Shown here in pieces: positions 1 through 10,379 of a stretch of DNA of 30,819 bases. The notes beneath the pieces are model-generated. The model saw only the letters and a program-made list of their open reading frames with translations, made no database searches and was not told where the DNA came from. The translations under genes were made by a program, and so were the position numbers. Origin of the DNA: Mansonella perstans (taxonomy: Eukaryota > Nematoda > Chromadorea > Rhabditida > Onchocercidae); assembly GCA_037074765.1 (NCBI GenBank), contig JBAMDO010000379.1, positions 1 to 30,819 on the forward strand. The letters run 5' to 3'. How positions within the stretch are numbered: position 1 is the first letter of the stretch; every line of letters begins with the position of its first letter.

Positions 1-225
1 CTCTATATAAAAATGGTAATATAAGGATAAAAATCGTATGGTGAGCTCAGGCTTCAAAAAAATGCAGTATTTTTCTCATTCAAAAGGATAAGAAATACAG
101 TACATCTTTTTTCTTTTCCAATTAACAGATATCAAAAAATTATGTTAATTAGATTAATCGAGATAAAAGAGTATATATATATATATATATGTTAATTAAT
201 TTTTCATTATTTATTTGTGGTTGAT

Positions 226-3200
226 ATGAATTCTGATGTTACATCTGGTGAAAATGGTGCAGGAAAACGGATGAAAAAATTCGAATATACGGCAAAATAC
301 AAAACATTAGAGCAAAAAATTTCCTATGATGTAGAAATTCCGCTAACCGATGAACATCCAATCGATGAATTAATTGCTCACATTTATGTGACAAATAAAG
401 TCTTACCATTATTTTACGAAGGTTAGACTTTTTTTTTCTATATTTAATATTTCTTTTCAGTTTTTCAGAAATTTAAAAGTAAGCGGAAGGAATGAGAAAA
501 TAATGCAATAATTTGTTTGTATCAATTTTTATCAAATGCGATGGATTTTTCGTCATCAGTTCTTTTCCTTTCACAATATTTCATATGGCAATAAAAATGA
601 CAATATTTTGGGATTTTTTTTGGGGGCTAAATTTCTACAGGATGCATTAATTTCGTATGAGGAGAAATTCTAGTTTAGCATATAATCATATTACAATTAT
701 ACAAAACATTCATTATGATCGATTATTTGGAGTATTAAGTCAGGTTAATTAAGTTAAATTAATTAAACTGATTCACCTAGAATGGCTTTTCCCTTTTCTT
801 TTTTGTTTTGTTTCAAGCGCTCTTTGGAAAAACACTAAACAACAAGTACAACATACTGCATGATAGTTTAAGCATAACATTTTAACATTGCTTGATAATG
901 TGATATAAATTTGCAAGTGTTTCCATCATATATTCGGCAAATTTTCTGTAATGATATAAATTGTGTTGCTTGAAACTTCGAAATCTATCTTTGTTTTAAA
1001 ATAATTTTTTTTATTAATTTTAATGAAATTTTTTTTTTTTTATAGATATTTCGGATGCATTTCACCGTTTTGTTGATGAGGAAACATGGAAGTATGAAAC
1101 GGAAATTGGTGATACTGTTATCAATGCTTTTTTAAATGTAGATACAGCAAGCGATCCGTCATTATTTGTTCAAGAATTTCCTGAGGTTTTCTGAATTATT
1201 TTTTTTAAATTTCGGCATTTATTTTTATTTTTTTTTTCAAATGTATTTTTGCTTAGATTTTTGATAATATAGATTAAAATGAATTTTTATTTATAAGCTG
1301 ATAAATGAGGCAAATATTTCCCTCAATACTATGATGAAAATTTCAAGTAATGAAGTTTCTTTTGAAAGAAGAAATACTTTAATTAGTAAAGTCTTTTTAA
1401 ATTTTTTTTATGTTTTAATCTTTAATTTACTACACCAAACAATTTTCCAGTGCACTTAAGATGCAACTATTATTTTTAATGCGGATTAATGTATTGTTTC
1501 AGCTAACAAATACTGCGAAACCTTGTGAAGCTTTACAGTTCGCCGAACAATTTCAATTTATTATGCGAAGTTTGTCACCTGAGCGACTGAAAGTGATCAT
1601 CACATGGGAACGGAAAATGGAAGATGAAGTATGCATACATTTTAATATGTTTAACTCGAAAAAATATTAGAAACTTAAGTAGCAAATTGCTTTTCCATTT
1701 TTCGAAGTTTATATACTTTTTTTTTTACTTTTTCACTCATTTATTTAAAAAATTTCATTGAATCATTTATTAAATGGCATATTTTGATGTGTTTATTTCA
1801 ATTTTACTTCTTTAAATTTCATTTTTGAGATGTCTTCGTTGGTGCGTGCTCGTGATTTTGAACTTGACCGGATGTATCGTAAATGTGAAAAAGCAGTGAA
1901 TGCAAGTATTACAAAGAATGATCGAGCGATGCCCGAAAATGGACAGCATTTGAGCCGTTTAAATGAACAGATTCGAGTTGAGATTTCATATAACAACTAA
2001 AATTTTAAGATAGATGCCATTTATTACGCATTCATCTACTGGTTGTTCGAGCTTTCCATTCATATGGTATCATGGTAATTCTCCTCAGCGATGGATTGTA
2101 GTTATGTTGAGTAAGCAGTCAAGCATCCTTTTCCAGGATCTTACCGCATCTTGAGATTATCAGATAGTTTTTTGAATACTTATGGCAAAGAATGATAAAG
2201 GTTGGTGAGCAAAAAAAAAACGGAGAATGCTGGTCGTGTTTAGCTTTTAAATATTTGAACTTTATTTGGAAAATATAATTTACAGGAAATTAGTAACAAT
2301 TATGCCCAACAAATTCGTGTCTTAACATCACGACAACGTAAATTTTATCGAAACATGATCAAAAGCTTGTATGAACATGATGAATTTCCGGTTGAAGCAG
2401 AAAGCATTCTATCTGGTGATACAATTACAATCAAAAGGTATTTCTTCCGGCGTATTTTTCATTTTTTGAATTTAAAGTTCATCTTCCAGAAAACCTTACA
2501 TTAGCGATATCGGTTTTGCTTACTAAATATTGTGAGATGCGGGGACTAATTTTATGTTGCCTCAAACATTGATGAATCTTTTTCTTATATTTCCAACTAC
2601 AAAAAGACATTTAATCGGAGTGTCATTATAAATAAAAGCAGTGAAACAAAGTTAATTTGGTTAATTCACGGAGAATGATGATAATGTAGTGATGATGAAT
2701 TATTGGCGAATAAATGAAGAATATGAATGAAAATTATCCGTATTTTCTCCTTCAGTAGTTAATTTGATCTGTTTCTACTCTTTTCTCCTACACTGTTTAT
2801 TTCAGTCGAATTATCATTGAATGTTTTTCTGAAAGTTTTTAATTTTATTTTCGTATTATTCGATTAGCTGAATGACTAAAAGAGAAAATACTGCCCATAT
2901 TAATCATTAGCTTGTAACGAGTTTGATTTCAATAAAGATGCACCTTGATTTGGCGTTAATATATTAAAATTTAGCCCATTTAAGATCTTTGCAATCAAGT
3001 TCAAGTTTCGACGCAGTCAAAAAACCAACAAACTTCTCTCTGGATGAAAGTTTCACAATATATCTAGGTAATGCTTCATTTTATATATTTGAATTTCTTC
3101 CTTATAAATTATGATTCATTTTATTGCTAGAAATTAATAATTAATTTATCTCTGTATTTTTACATATTTGAACATACCGCATCATTTTATTTTATTCTTT

Positions 3201-6052
3201 CAGTGGTAACTTTTTTGCTGAATGCTATTTTAGCTTACAGTTCCGTAAATTAATTATTAATTTCTAATTAATAATTAATTTCCATATTGTATCATTCTGT
3301 TAATCATACATAAATGACGATATAATGTCATTCTTGGGATTTACTCAAATCAAAATAGTTGTAGTCGAATTTGGATGATTTAGGTGCTCAACTGAAAACA
3401 ATGCACAACGCTCGATTGTTGACTTCCTCAAATTTGACAGATCTATGCCGTCCTCATTTCTTTTTTGATGATGATGATACTTCTGCTACACGGCGATTGC
3501 AGATGAATCTTACTATATATGGCAGAAATTTAAGTGGCTTGGTACTTCTTGTCGAAAGAGATCCCATGTTTCATATCAATGAACGAACGGGTGTCCAATT
3601 TTGTTTTTCCAGAATTTTATTTGTTTCTAAATTTACATCACATATTTATAGTGAAATTAATATATCTTTGCAGTCTTATAACTTTGTTCAATTAAGTGAG
3701 ATCAAATTTTTCAAGCAACTTTTTTACTTTTGTTCTGATAAATAAACGAAATTTGTATTAATAGCTTAATAATTATGAAGAATTTTTAGATTTCTCTAGA
3801 TTATGCGAACATTCAACTGAACTTCATTTCGAATCATTTGAGGAGCAGTTGAAGCAAATAATACCACTGGTAAATTTCTTCATTCTAAATTCGTTTCTAA
3901 TGTTTATAATTAATCAGATAGTTTTATTTATTTGATTTTATTATATATGCCAGAATTTATTATATGTGCCAGAATATTTAATTTTACAAATCAACATCTT
4001 TTGAATTGATCAAAACGGCAAATCAAAATTAATTTCTTTCAGAATAATTTAAAAAAATAAATATGAATTTCTTATGTGATAAAAATAATAAGTTTCAAAG
4101 TTGTCAGTTGAAATAATGTATGTATTGCATTTTTGATTATTTTAAGAGTTTGTTTGTTGTTGTTGCATCTCCAGATATTTTTCGAAGTTAAATTGTAAAC
4201 AAAGGAATAAGTACTATGATTACTGTACAATAAATGGAACAGTTATGAAGTGTAAAAATAACTATGATGCTAAATATCAGTAAAATTTGAAAGAAAAGAG
4301 GAGGAATGAAAGAAGTAAAATGTAAACTTTCTAATTTCTATGTTTCTTAAAAAGACTAATTCTTTGAAATTACCGTCCATTTTCCATGATTTGTAATGTT
4401 AAAGTCTAAGTTGATGCTTTATTTTTTTTAGATTTCGAAAACAAAAGAAGACATTCATCGTCAGATGAATGATAATGATAATGATGACGAATCATTACTT
4501 CCAGTTGGTAGTTTATATATTACTCGGCATTCCAATCTTTCGTCAGTTCAGGTTTTCCATAATAATTCATTTTTAGATGCTTTTTTTTGTAATTTTTGGG
4601 ACAAAAAATATTTATGTATTTGCCTTTAAAGTAGTCGAATGAATGAATAATTTAGCTTAATGGCTGGAGAAAACTGACTTAGAATAATTTTCATTAGTTT
4701 TAGTGTACATGTAAACTTTGCTTTGATCATCAATAACTTTTTATGTTGACTGACATTTTCTGTGTGCATGTTCCAGAACACTTGATCAGAGAATATCTGA
4801 AAATGTTCATTATCATATATTTTATAGAATTCGATATTAAATTTATTATCATTTACATAACTGATGATGTAAGATTGTTGGTGCATTCATATTATATTTG
4901 ATCCGAATTATCAAGTGTAAATGGTGCAGGATTTGAATCGTAGATTTTAATTCAACAGAATTAATTACAATTTTTTGTAAAAATTCAATGAAACAGGTTT
5001 GTGACATATTTAAAGAAACGGTAAATTTCAGGTTATCTATCATTTGGTTGTGGATAAATCATTGGAAGAGGATGAAATTTCTAGTAGGTAAGGGAGAAAT
5101 CTTTTTGTGTACCGCATTTTTGCATCCTTTTTGTATGCCGTATTTTTACATCATAAATTGTGAATTCATTCTGATTGAGAAAGTTTTGATATTCGTTGAA
5201 TAATTTAAAATTTTACAGCGTGTTTCCATCCATCAATTTTTCTTTAATTCCTTTGTCTTTTTTACTTTTAATTTAACGAAGATTTTGTCGTTTTTTTCGA
5301 GTGATCAGTCACTTGTTATTTCATCTGTTTTGTTTTTTCTTGCAGAACAAAATAAACATATATTAGTATTTTCAGACTTAATGATAGTAATATCTTCAGG
5401 CTTATTTTTGATACACAATATCGATATTTCATATATATCGATATTTTCAAAATTTGCCCAGCCAATACTTTTCATTTGCTGCTCAAATGAAATATATTAG
5501 CTTTTTCTTCAGGCATCCATGTATAAATGGTTTACGAAATGCTATACGATTATCGGCTAAATTTGGTGTAACAACATTTACCATACCCTTATTGCTTGTT
5601 GGGAAAGCAAAAGAGGTATGATTCATAGAATTTGCAAAACATTTTTCGTTTTTAGAATAAAACAGATAGCGTTTACAAATTAAAATAAAATATTATTATA
5701 TCCATAAAATATTTCATATTATGTTGAATAAAATTTTTTCAGATACCTTTAAAAATCAGATCGAAATTCCATCAGAATTACAATTTTAAAAAAAAAAAAA
5801 TGAGATACGCATTTTTAGCATATGACACCAAATTGGTGTATGAAACGAGCCGAACTAATTTTCAAATGTGTGAAAGGATTTATGATGGAATCATGTTCAG
5901 GTAGCTCAACGGCTGGTGGTGGTCCTCCTACAGCTGCAACTCATTTCAATGTGAATTTTGTTTTACCAGATGATTTGCAAGCGATTATTTATGCTGAAAT
6001 TTTAGAATTATTTCCAACCATATTTCATATGGTACCATCAGTTGTGATGTAA
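226..6052 (+). CDS. FERRY3: FERRY complex subunit 3 (C12orf4) orthologue, 12 exons
   Basis: Exons assembled by eye: 226-421, 1046-1185, 1503-1628, 1830-1976, 2286-2437, about 3000-3067, 3384-3590, 3790-3869, 4432-4551, 5032-5087, 5513-5615, 5819-6052. The product is about 542 residues; human C12orf4 is about 552. Collinear matches to the human protein include SFTIYLGAQLKTMHN (across the exon 6/7 junction), SGLVLLV, LHFESFEEQLKQ, GSLYITRHSNLS, YHLVVD, INGLRNA, TIPLLLV and KRAELIFKCVKGFMME. Phases agree at all junctions. The start of exon 6 is the only uncertain edge (3000 or 3006), and exon 4 uses an unusual TTTTTGAG acceptor. The start is the ATG at 226: an in-frame TAA lies at 193-195 and no acceptor lies between. 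In mammals this protein is part of the five-subunit FERRY complex that binds Rab5-GTP and mRNA on early endosomes. That role is carried over here by homology. No signal peptide or membrane segment is seen, which fits a cytosolic protein. Confidence 0.93.
422..5818 (+). other. Introns of the FERRY3 orthologue
   Basis: Eleven introns separate the twelve exons. They are AT-rich, with GT starts and T-rich AG ends. The largest are 422-1045, about 2438-2999 and 3870-4431. They hold no second gene that I can support. Open frames inside them, such as on the minus strand at 4626-5043, have no coding character. Intron 6 (3068-3383) carries a long inverted repeat listed separately. Confidence 0.8.
3247..3281. 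repeat. Perfect 16-bp inverted repeat with 3-nt loop, intronic
   Basis: The arms AAATTAATTATTAATT (3247-3262) and AATTAATAATTAATTT (3266-3281) are exact reverse complements separated by TCT. A further copy of the right arm lies near 3132-3147 in the same intron of the FERRY3 orthologue. The element is AT-only in its stem and could extrude as a cruciform or fold in the transcript. Confidence 0.85.
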
Positions 6053-6361
6053 ATAAATATTTACTAAATAGTTTTTTTACACCGCATAAATTCAGTTTCA
6101 ATTCAAACAAAATTTTTTAAATGGATAAATCTATTCAAAATTTTAATACCCAACAAAATTATGTAATATAACAGAATTTCATATTATATAGTCCTATTTT
6201 TGGATTTTTTCAGCACATTATTAACATAACCTGTGTTACTTACACAGTATAAGGGCTTAAATAGATTAACAATAGAGTGTAGTACAAATATACTATACAA
6301 GAGCAAAATAACTCTCAAAATAATTCAATTTTCAAACTAAAATAAATTCTATTGAAATAAA
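6052..6361 (+). terminator. Poly(A) signals of the FERRY3 orthologue
   Basis: AATAAA hexamers lie at 6052-6057 (overlapping the stop codon), 6341-6346 and 6356-6361. The last two, about 290-310 nt past the stop codon, are the likelier functional pair. Which is used cannot be told from sequence alone. Confidence 0.5.
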
Positions 6362-7120
6362 AGTTGTATATTTTGTGATCAATAATCAGTATTTCAATTT
6401 CGCACTCAAATCTCTTCCATCACTTTCCTCATAAAATTTTAACTTTGAACTGTTTTTATAAAATTTTGAAGACTTTTTTCGAAATTTTCAATGACATTTT
6501 AGACAAATGATTTGGAGATTTTGCGAAAGAAATCAAAAAAAGAATGAAAACAGGTTTTTTTTTTCTAGTAAATCATTTTTTTCCTGTCATTCTCCAAGCT
6601 TTTAATGAATTTCAATATGGAAATTGTTTAATAAATAATTGTATCCGTATGTATATGAATACATATAATGTGAATTATTTTACAAATTTTATGTGTTTAT
6701 ATGTGTATGTATGTATGTATGTCAAAATCCGTCTGGTAAAATAGGATTTTACAATTATTTGTTTTTTTCTGATTGATGAAGACTTTCCTTTTTTTGCCTC
6801 AATGAAATGAAAATTTTTAGATGATTGAATGAATGGATGTAAGAATGTAAAAAAATCCAGTTTTGTGAAATTTCACAAAACCATCCACGACTATTAAAAT
6901 GTGACGTAAAGGAAAGACGAAATAAACATTTCAAATTCATCTCAGTATTCCATTCATCTCAGAATTTATTTCATGTTTGGAAGATTTTGAATTCATTACC
7001 AAATCACAATGGAATTTTCGAAATTTCATTATTGATGAAGGAGTGAAAACATTACTTGGCTAAACAGAAATTATTTTATTATTATTTAAATTAATTTTTT
7101 CTGCTTTTCTATTTCGAATT
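6362..7120. other. Intergenic spacer with TATG microsatellite
   Basis: This spacer of about 760 bp lies between the FERRY3 orthologue and the next plus-strand gene. It holds a short (TATG)n run at about 6701-6722 and AT-rich sequence. The spacing from stop to next start (about 1.07 kb) is longer than usual for a nematode operon, so separate promoters are more likely. The promoter of the secreted-protein gene should lie in the right part; no clear motif is visible. Confidence 0.5.
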
Positions 7121-9827
7121 ATGATTTCTACTACTATTACTACTCTTAACAGTAATAATTTCCTGTTTTTACTATTCTCGTTTATCATCAGCACAACAAA
7201 AATTCATGGTGAATTGGTAAGTTTTATCATTGTTTCTTGTACTTTATTTCCCTTCTGTCCCTTTTACCTCCTTCGCACTCCCTCTTTCCCTCTCTCCTTC
7301 CCTCTCTCTGTTTCCAATATTTATATGATAAAAGTAAATAATTCAAAATTTAATTAGTTCTTAAAAGATTTAATTACTTTTAGCATTTTTCAAAAAGTTT
7401 TATTTCTTTTATTTATTAAATCAATATTTTGTTATCGAAATTTGCATTATTGCAAATTAACTTTTTGAAATTAAATTTATATTTTGCATTTCCAATATGA
7501 CGTTGATTTCAAGCAAGAAAGCTAATGTTTAATTAATGAAAATAAATTTGCAAAGCATATTTTGAAATGTATTTCTTTTTCTGGATCAAAAATTATCTAC
7601 TATAAAATTTGACATTGTTTTTTTAACAGTAAAATTTTGAAAATGTTAAGATCAAGAAAATGTTAAGATCTTTTGATTAACTGATTAAAGTATTGCAAGA
7701 ACTTAAACTTAATATTAAATATTCGAAGGAAGAGATGAGACAGAATTTTTAAATCCAATTTTCGAAATGATCAGTTTTACCTGACAACTACTCAAATTTT
7801 GAATGTTCAGTGAAATCTGAACTATACCTGGAAATTCATCAGTGATATGAAAAAATTTCCAGTGTTTCTTAAAGCAAAAATGATTAAACTTCAAAAAATA
7901 GTTTTAAGCTCAATTAGTTTATCACACACCAATTCTATTGTTTTAAAAACTAACAATAATAGCAATAAATTGAAAATTTAATTTGGTTTAATTTAAAAAT
8001 TAAATTTTTACTTGCACTCAGCTTAAGTTAATTTATTTTATCCAGACATGTATGGATATGAAATTGAAAGGAGCACGGAAATACAATTTCTCTTTATTTT
8101 ATAAAAAAAAAAAATATTTTATACAAAATAAAATTCTTTTTTGCAATTTTCAAATTCAATATTGTTAAAATAATGCTTGAATAAATAAATTTATATTTTT
8201 CTTTCTTTTCTGCTATTTTTGAACATCTCAGAACTACGATTTATATCGTTATAATAACATGCAACACCAGCCGTTGTCGATGGAAATGAGACCAGGATTT
8301 CGGTTGAAATCCGGAATAAGTGATCAACAAAGAGCGAAACTTTCATGGCTAGCTGCTAATACGGAACCGAACCGACGATCATCATCATTAATTGCTGCGC
8401 CATATGGCCAATCATTTCATTTTACAACCAAACAACCACAGACAGTAAGATCATCATTATCACCAAATGATATCAATCATTATCAGAACCTTGTTCGTTA
8501 TTACGGTGACCAACAAAGAGCGGAGCATTTATGGCTAGCTGCTAATACGGAACCAAACTGGCGACAGTCACCGATTGTTGCACCAAATGAACAACAATCA
8601 CCAGATCAGATCAGCAAATATCAGCAATATCAGCATTATTACGCTGAATTACCAACAATGCATCAAGCATTTCCACCAATTTATTATGCATCAAATTTTC
8701 GAACTTTTCAACCAATATATTATCATAATTATTTCACAACAACATTTGTCCCACCTACCTATTTACCAGGTAAATTATTGCTTTTATTTCTTTGAATTTC
8801 AATTTAAATTGAATAATTTTAAAAAATTTAAAAAGGAATACAAAAAATATTTCTGCACAAATATTTCTTTCATAAAAGAAGTATTCACATTATTGTCAAA
8901 ATTTATTGTTTTTAACAAATTTTCGCTCATTTTTTTGTATTATAAAAATAAAAAAAAAAAACTCAAACATTTTCATTTGTTTCAAGTTTTTATAACATTC
9001 TTTCATAGTGTCTAAAATGGTCACAGCAATTCGTGATATTTTATCGTTTCTGCAAAAAACGATGTATCCTAGCGATAACAACGATAACGATTTCAATACT
9101 ATTCGTGATTTTTCGAAAAATGCGAATTTAACCATCAAGAAACCACAATCATCATTATCATCAGCTTTATTACCGTTGTCAGCTTTATTGTCATCATCAG
9201 CAGCAGTAGCAGGAACAGGAAAACTAGATGAAATGACAATAAAATCGATATCCGGGAATAAAGACGGCGTCGAAACACGGCAGTTTGTCAATGGTGAACG
9301 ATCGGAGGGAACAAGTATTGAAAAGGTAACATTTGTTCAGATGAAAGACAGGCAAAAGATTTTTCATTGCAATTGAAATGTTAAGAGTGGTTTTTTTTTT
9401 CGTAAAATTAACTTTTTTGTCTAAATTCAATCTGGAAAAAGGTTATTTGATATTTTTTTACTTTTTTTTACAGCAAATTTTTAAATAATTTTTTATTTTT
9501 TTCTGATATTTTTTGATTTTTTTCTTCGACAATAGTAACTTTCTTTCTAAGCCATTAATTTAAGATTTTTTTTGTTTTTTTTCTCGTTTTTAGGTTAATT
9601 CTGCTATAACAGTACCTGTAAGAACAACAAAAACAATGACAATGAAAACAACAACAACATCATCCCTTGATGACGGTAATAATCTTCTGGGAAGTTTATT
9701 AAACGGTCGTCTACATAAAGTGGACTGGTTTGGATCTCTTTTCGGTATCAATCAATTACCAACTAAAGAGGAAGGTAGTGCGTTAGCGCAAATTTTTAAA
9801 GGTGGCATATTTGGTCCAGGTAATTAA
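7121..9827 (+). CDS. Unrecognised secreted low-complexity protein, 4 exons (a fifth possible)
   Basis: Exons: 7121-7216, 8232-8769, 9009-9325 and 9594-9827. Phases agree at every junction. The product is about 394 residues, or about 405 if exon 4 is spliced at 9819 to an exon at 10635-10675. Exon 1 encodes a signal peptide: residues 14-24 (NFLFLLFSFII) are hydrophobic and a cleavage site near KIHG is plausible. Exon 2 is rich in Q, P, Y and N and contains two copies of a module with the core WLAANTEPN, 62 residues apart. It ends in a Y/P/T-rich stretch. Exon 3 carries a Ser/Ala/Leu run and exon 4 a Lys/Thr run, then a more ordered C-terminus with VDWFGSLFGINQLP and GGIFGPG. I know no family with this layout. 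Export, perhaps to the cuticle or matrix, is inferred only from the signal peptide and composition. Confidence 0.75.
8322..8563 (+). repeat. Duplicated WLAANTEPN module inside the secreted-protein gene
   Basis: Positions 8322-8377 and 8508-8563 are near-identical at DNA and protein level: DQQRAKLSWLAANTEPN against DQQRAEHLWLAANTEPN. The start-to-start distance is 186 bp, or 62 codons, so frame is kept. Differences include silent third-position changes as well as replacements, as expected of a duplication kept under coding constraint. Confidence 0.9.
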
Positions 9828-9966
9828 TTTCGTTTTATTAATGAAACCATTTTCATTGTATCTTTTAAATAATAATTAAAAAAAAACTTTTTCAAATTTT
9901 ATATAATACTTGAAAAATTGCAACAAAAAAAATCATTTAAACGAGGTACGTAATGAAATTTTAACG

Positions 9967-9972
9967 AATAAA
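9967..9972 (+). terminator. AATAAA downstream of the 9827 stop
   Basis: This hexamer lies 140 nt past the four-exon stop codon of the secreted-protein gene, so it could serve the short form of the transcript. It overlaps the likely 3' end region of the converging channel gene. Confidence 0.35.
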
Positions 9973-10078
9973 TCACAATTAAGTATTATTTAAATATATT
10001 CAATTGAATGAAATAGTTTATTTGGAGGATTTTTGAAATGGATTTGTAAAATGTCACCGCAATAATGTAAAAAAAAAA

Positions 10079-10084
10079 TTTATT
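10079..10084 (-). terminator. Minus-strand AATAAA after the channel gene
   Basis: TTTATT on the plus strand reads AATAAA on the minus strand, about 300 nt beyond the channel stop codon (10382-10380). Another lies at 10017-10022. Either would give a 3' UTR of ordinary length. Confidence 0.45.
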
Positions 10085-10379
10085 AGGAATAATTTCAATA
10101 GAAAGTGTAATTCTTTTCGAAAATCTTAACGATTTCACTATTTACATGGGTGAAAATATGTGTATTTGTTCAAATGATAATAATTTTTCTCTTCAAAATT
10201 GCAAGAAAAAAAATGAAATCATTAAAAGTTAAATTTAATTATTTAACTATGAATTTCAATAAAAATTGTTTGCTTTGCAATATGAACTTGTATACGCGAC
10301 AATATTTTTGAACCTATTTCCTCCGCTATTCAAATGTTAATGAAATTTTGAAGCAAATGAGTTGATAAGGAAGTAATAA

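Noticed and set aside
8575..9015. 146-codon plus-strand frame overlapping exon 2 of the secreted-protein gene
   Set aside because: It runs in a different frame through the exon, then through the AT-rich intron; the splice-consistent frame explains the region better.
8896..9430. Minus-strand frames of 131 and 68 codons
   Set aside because: They are antisense shadows of exon 3, which has consistent phases and splice sites on the plus strand.
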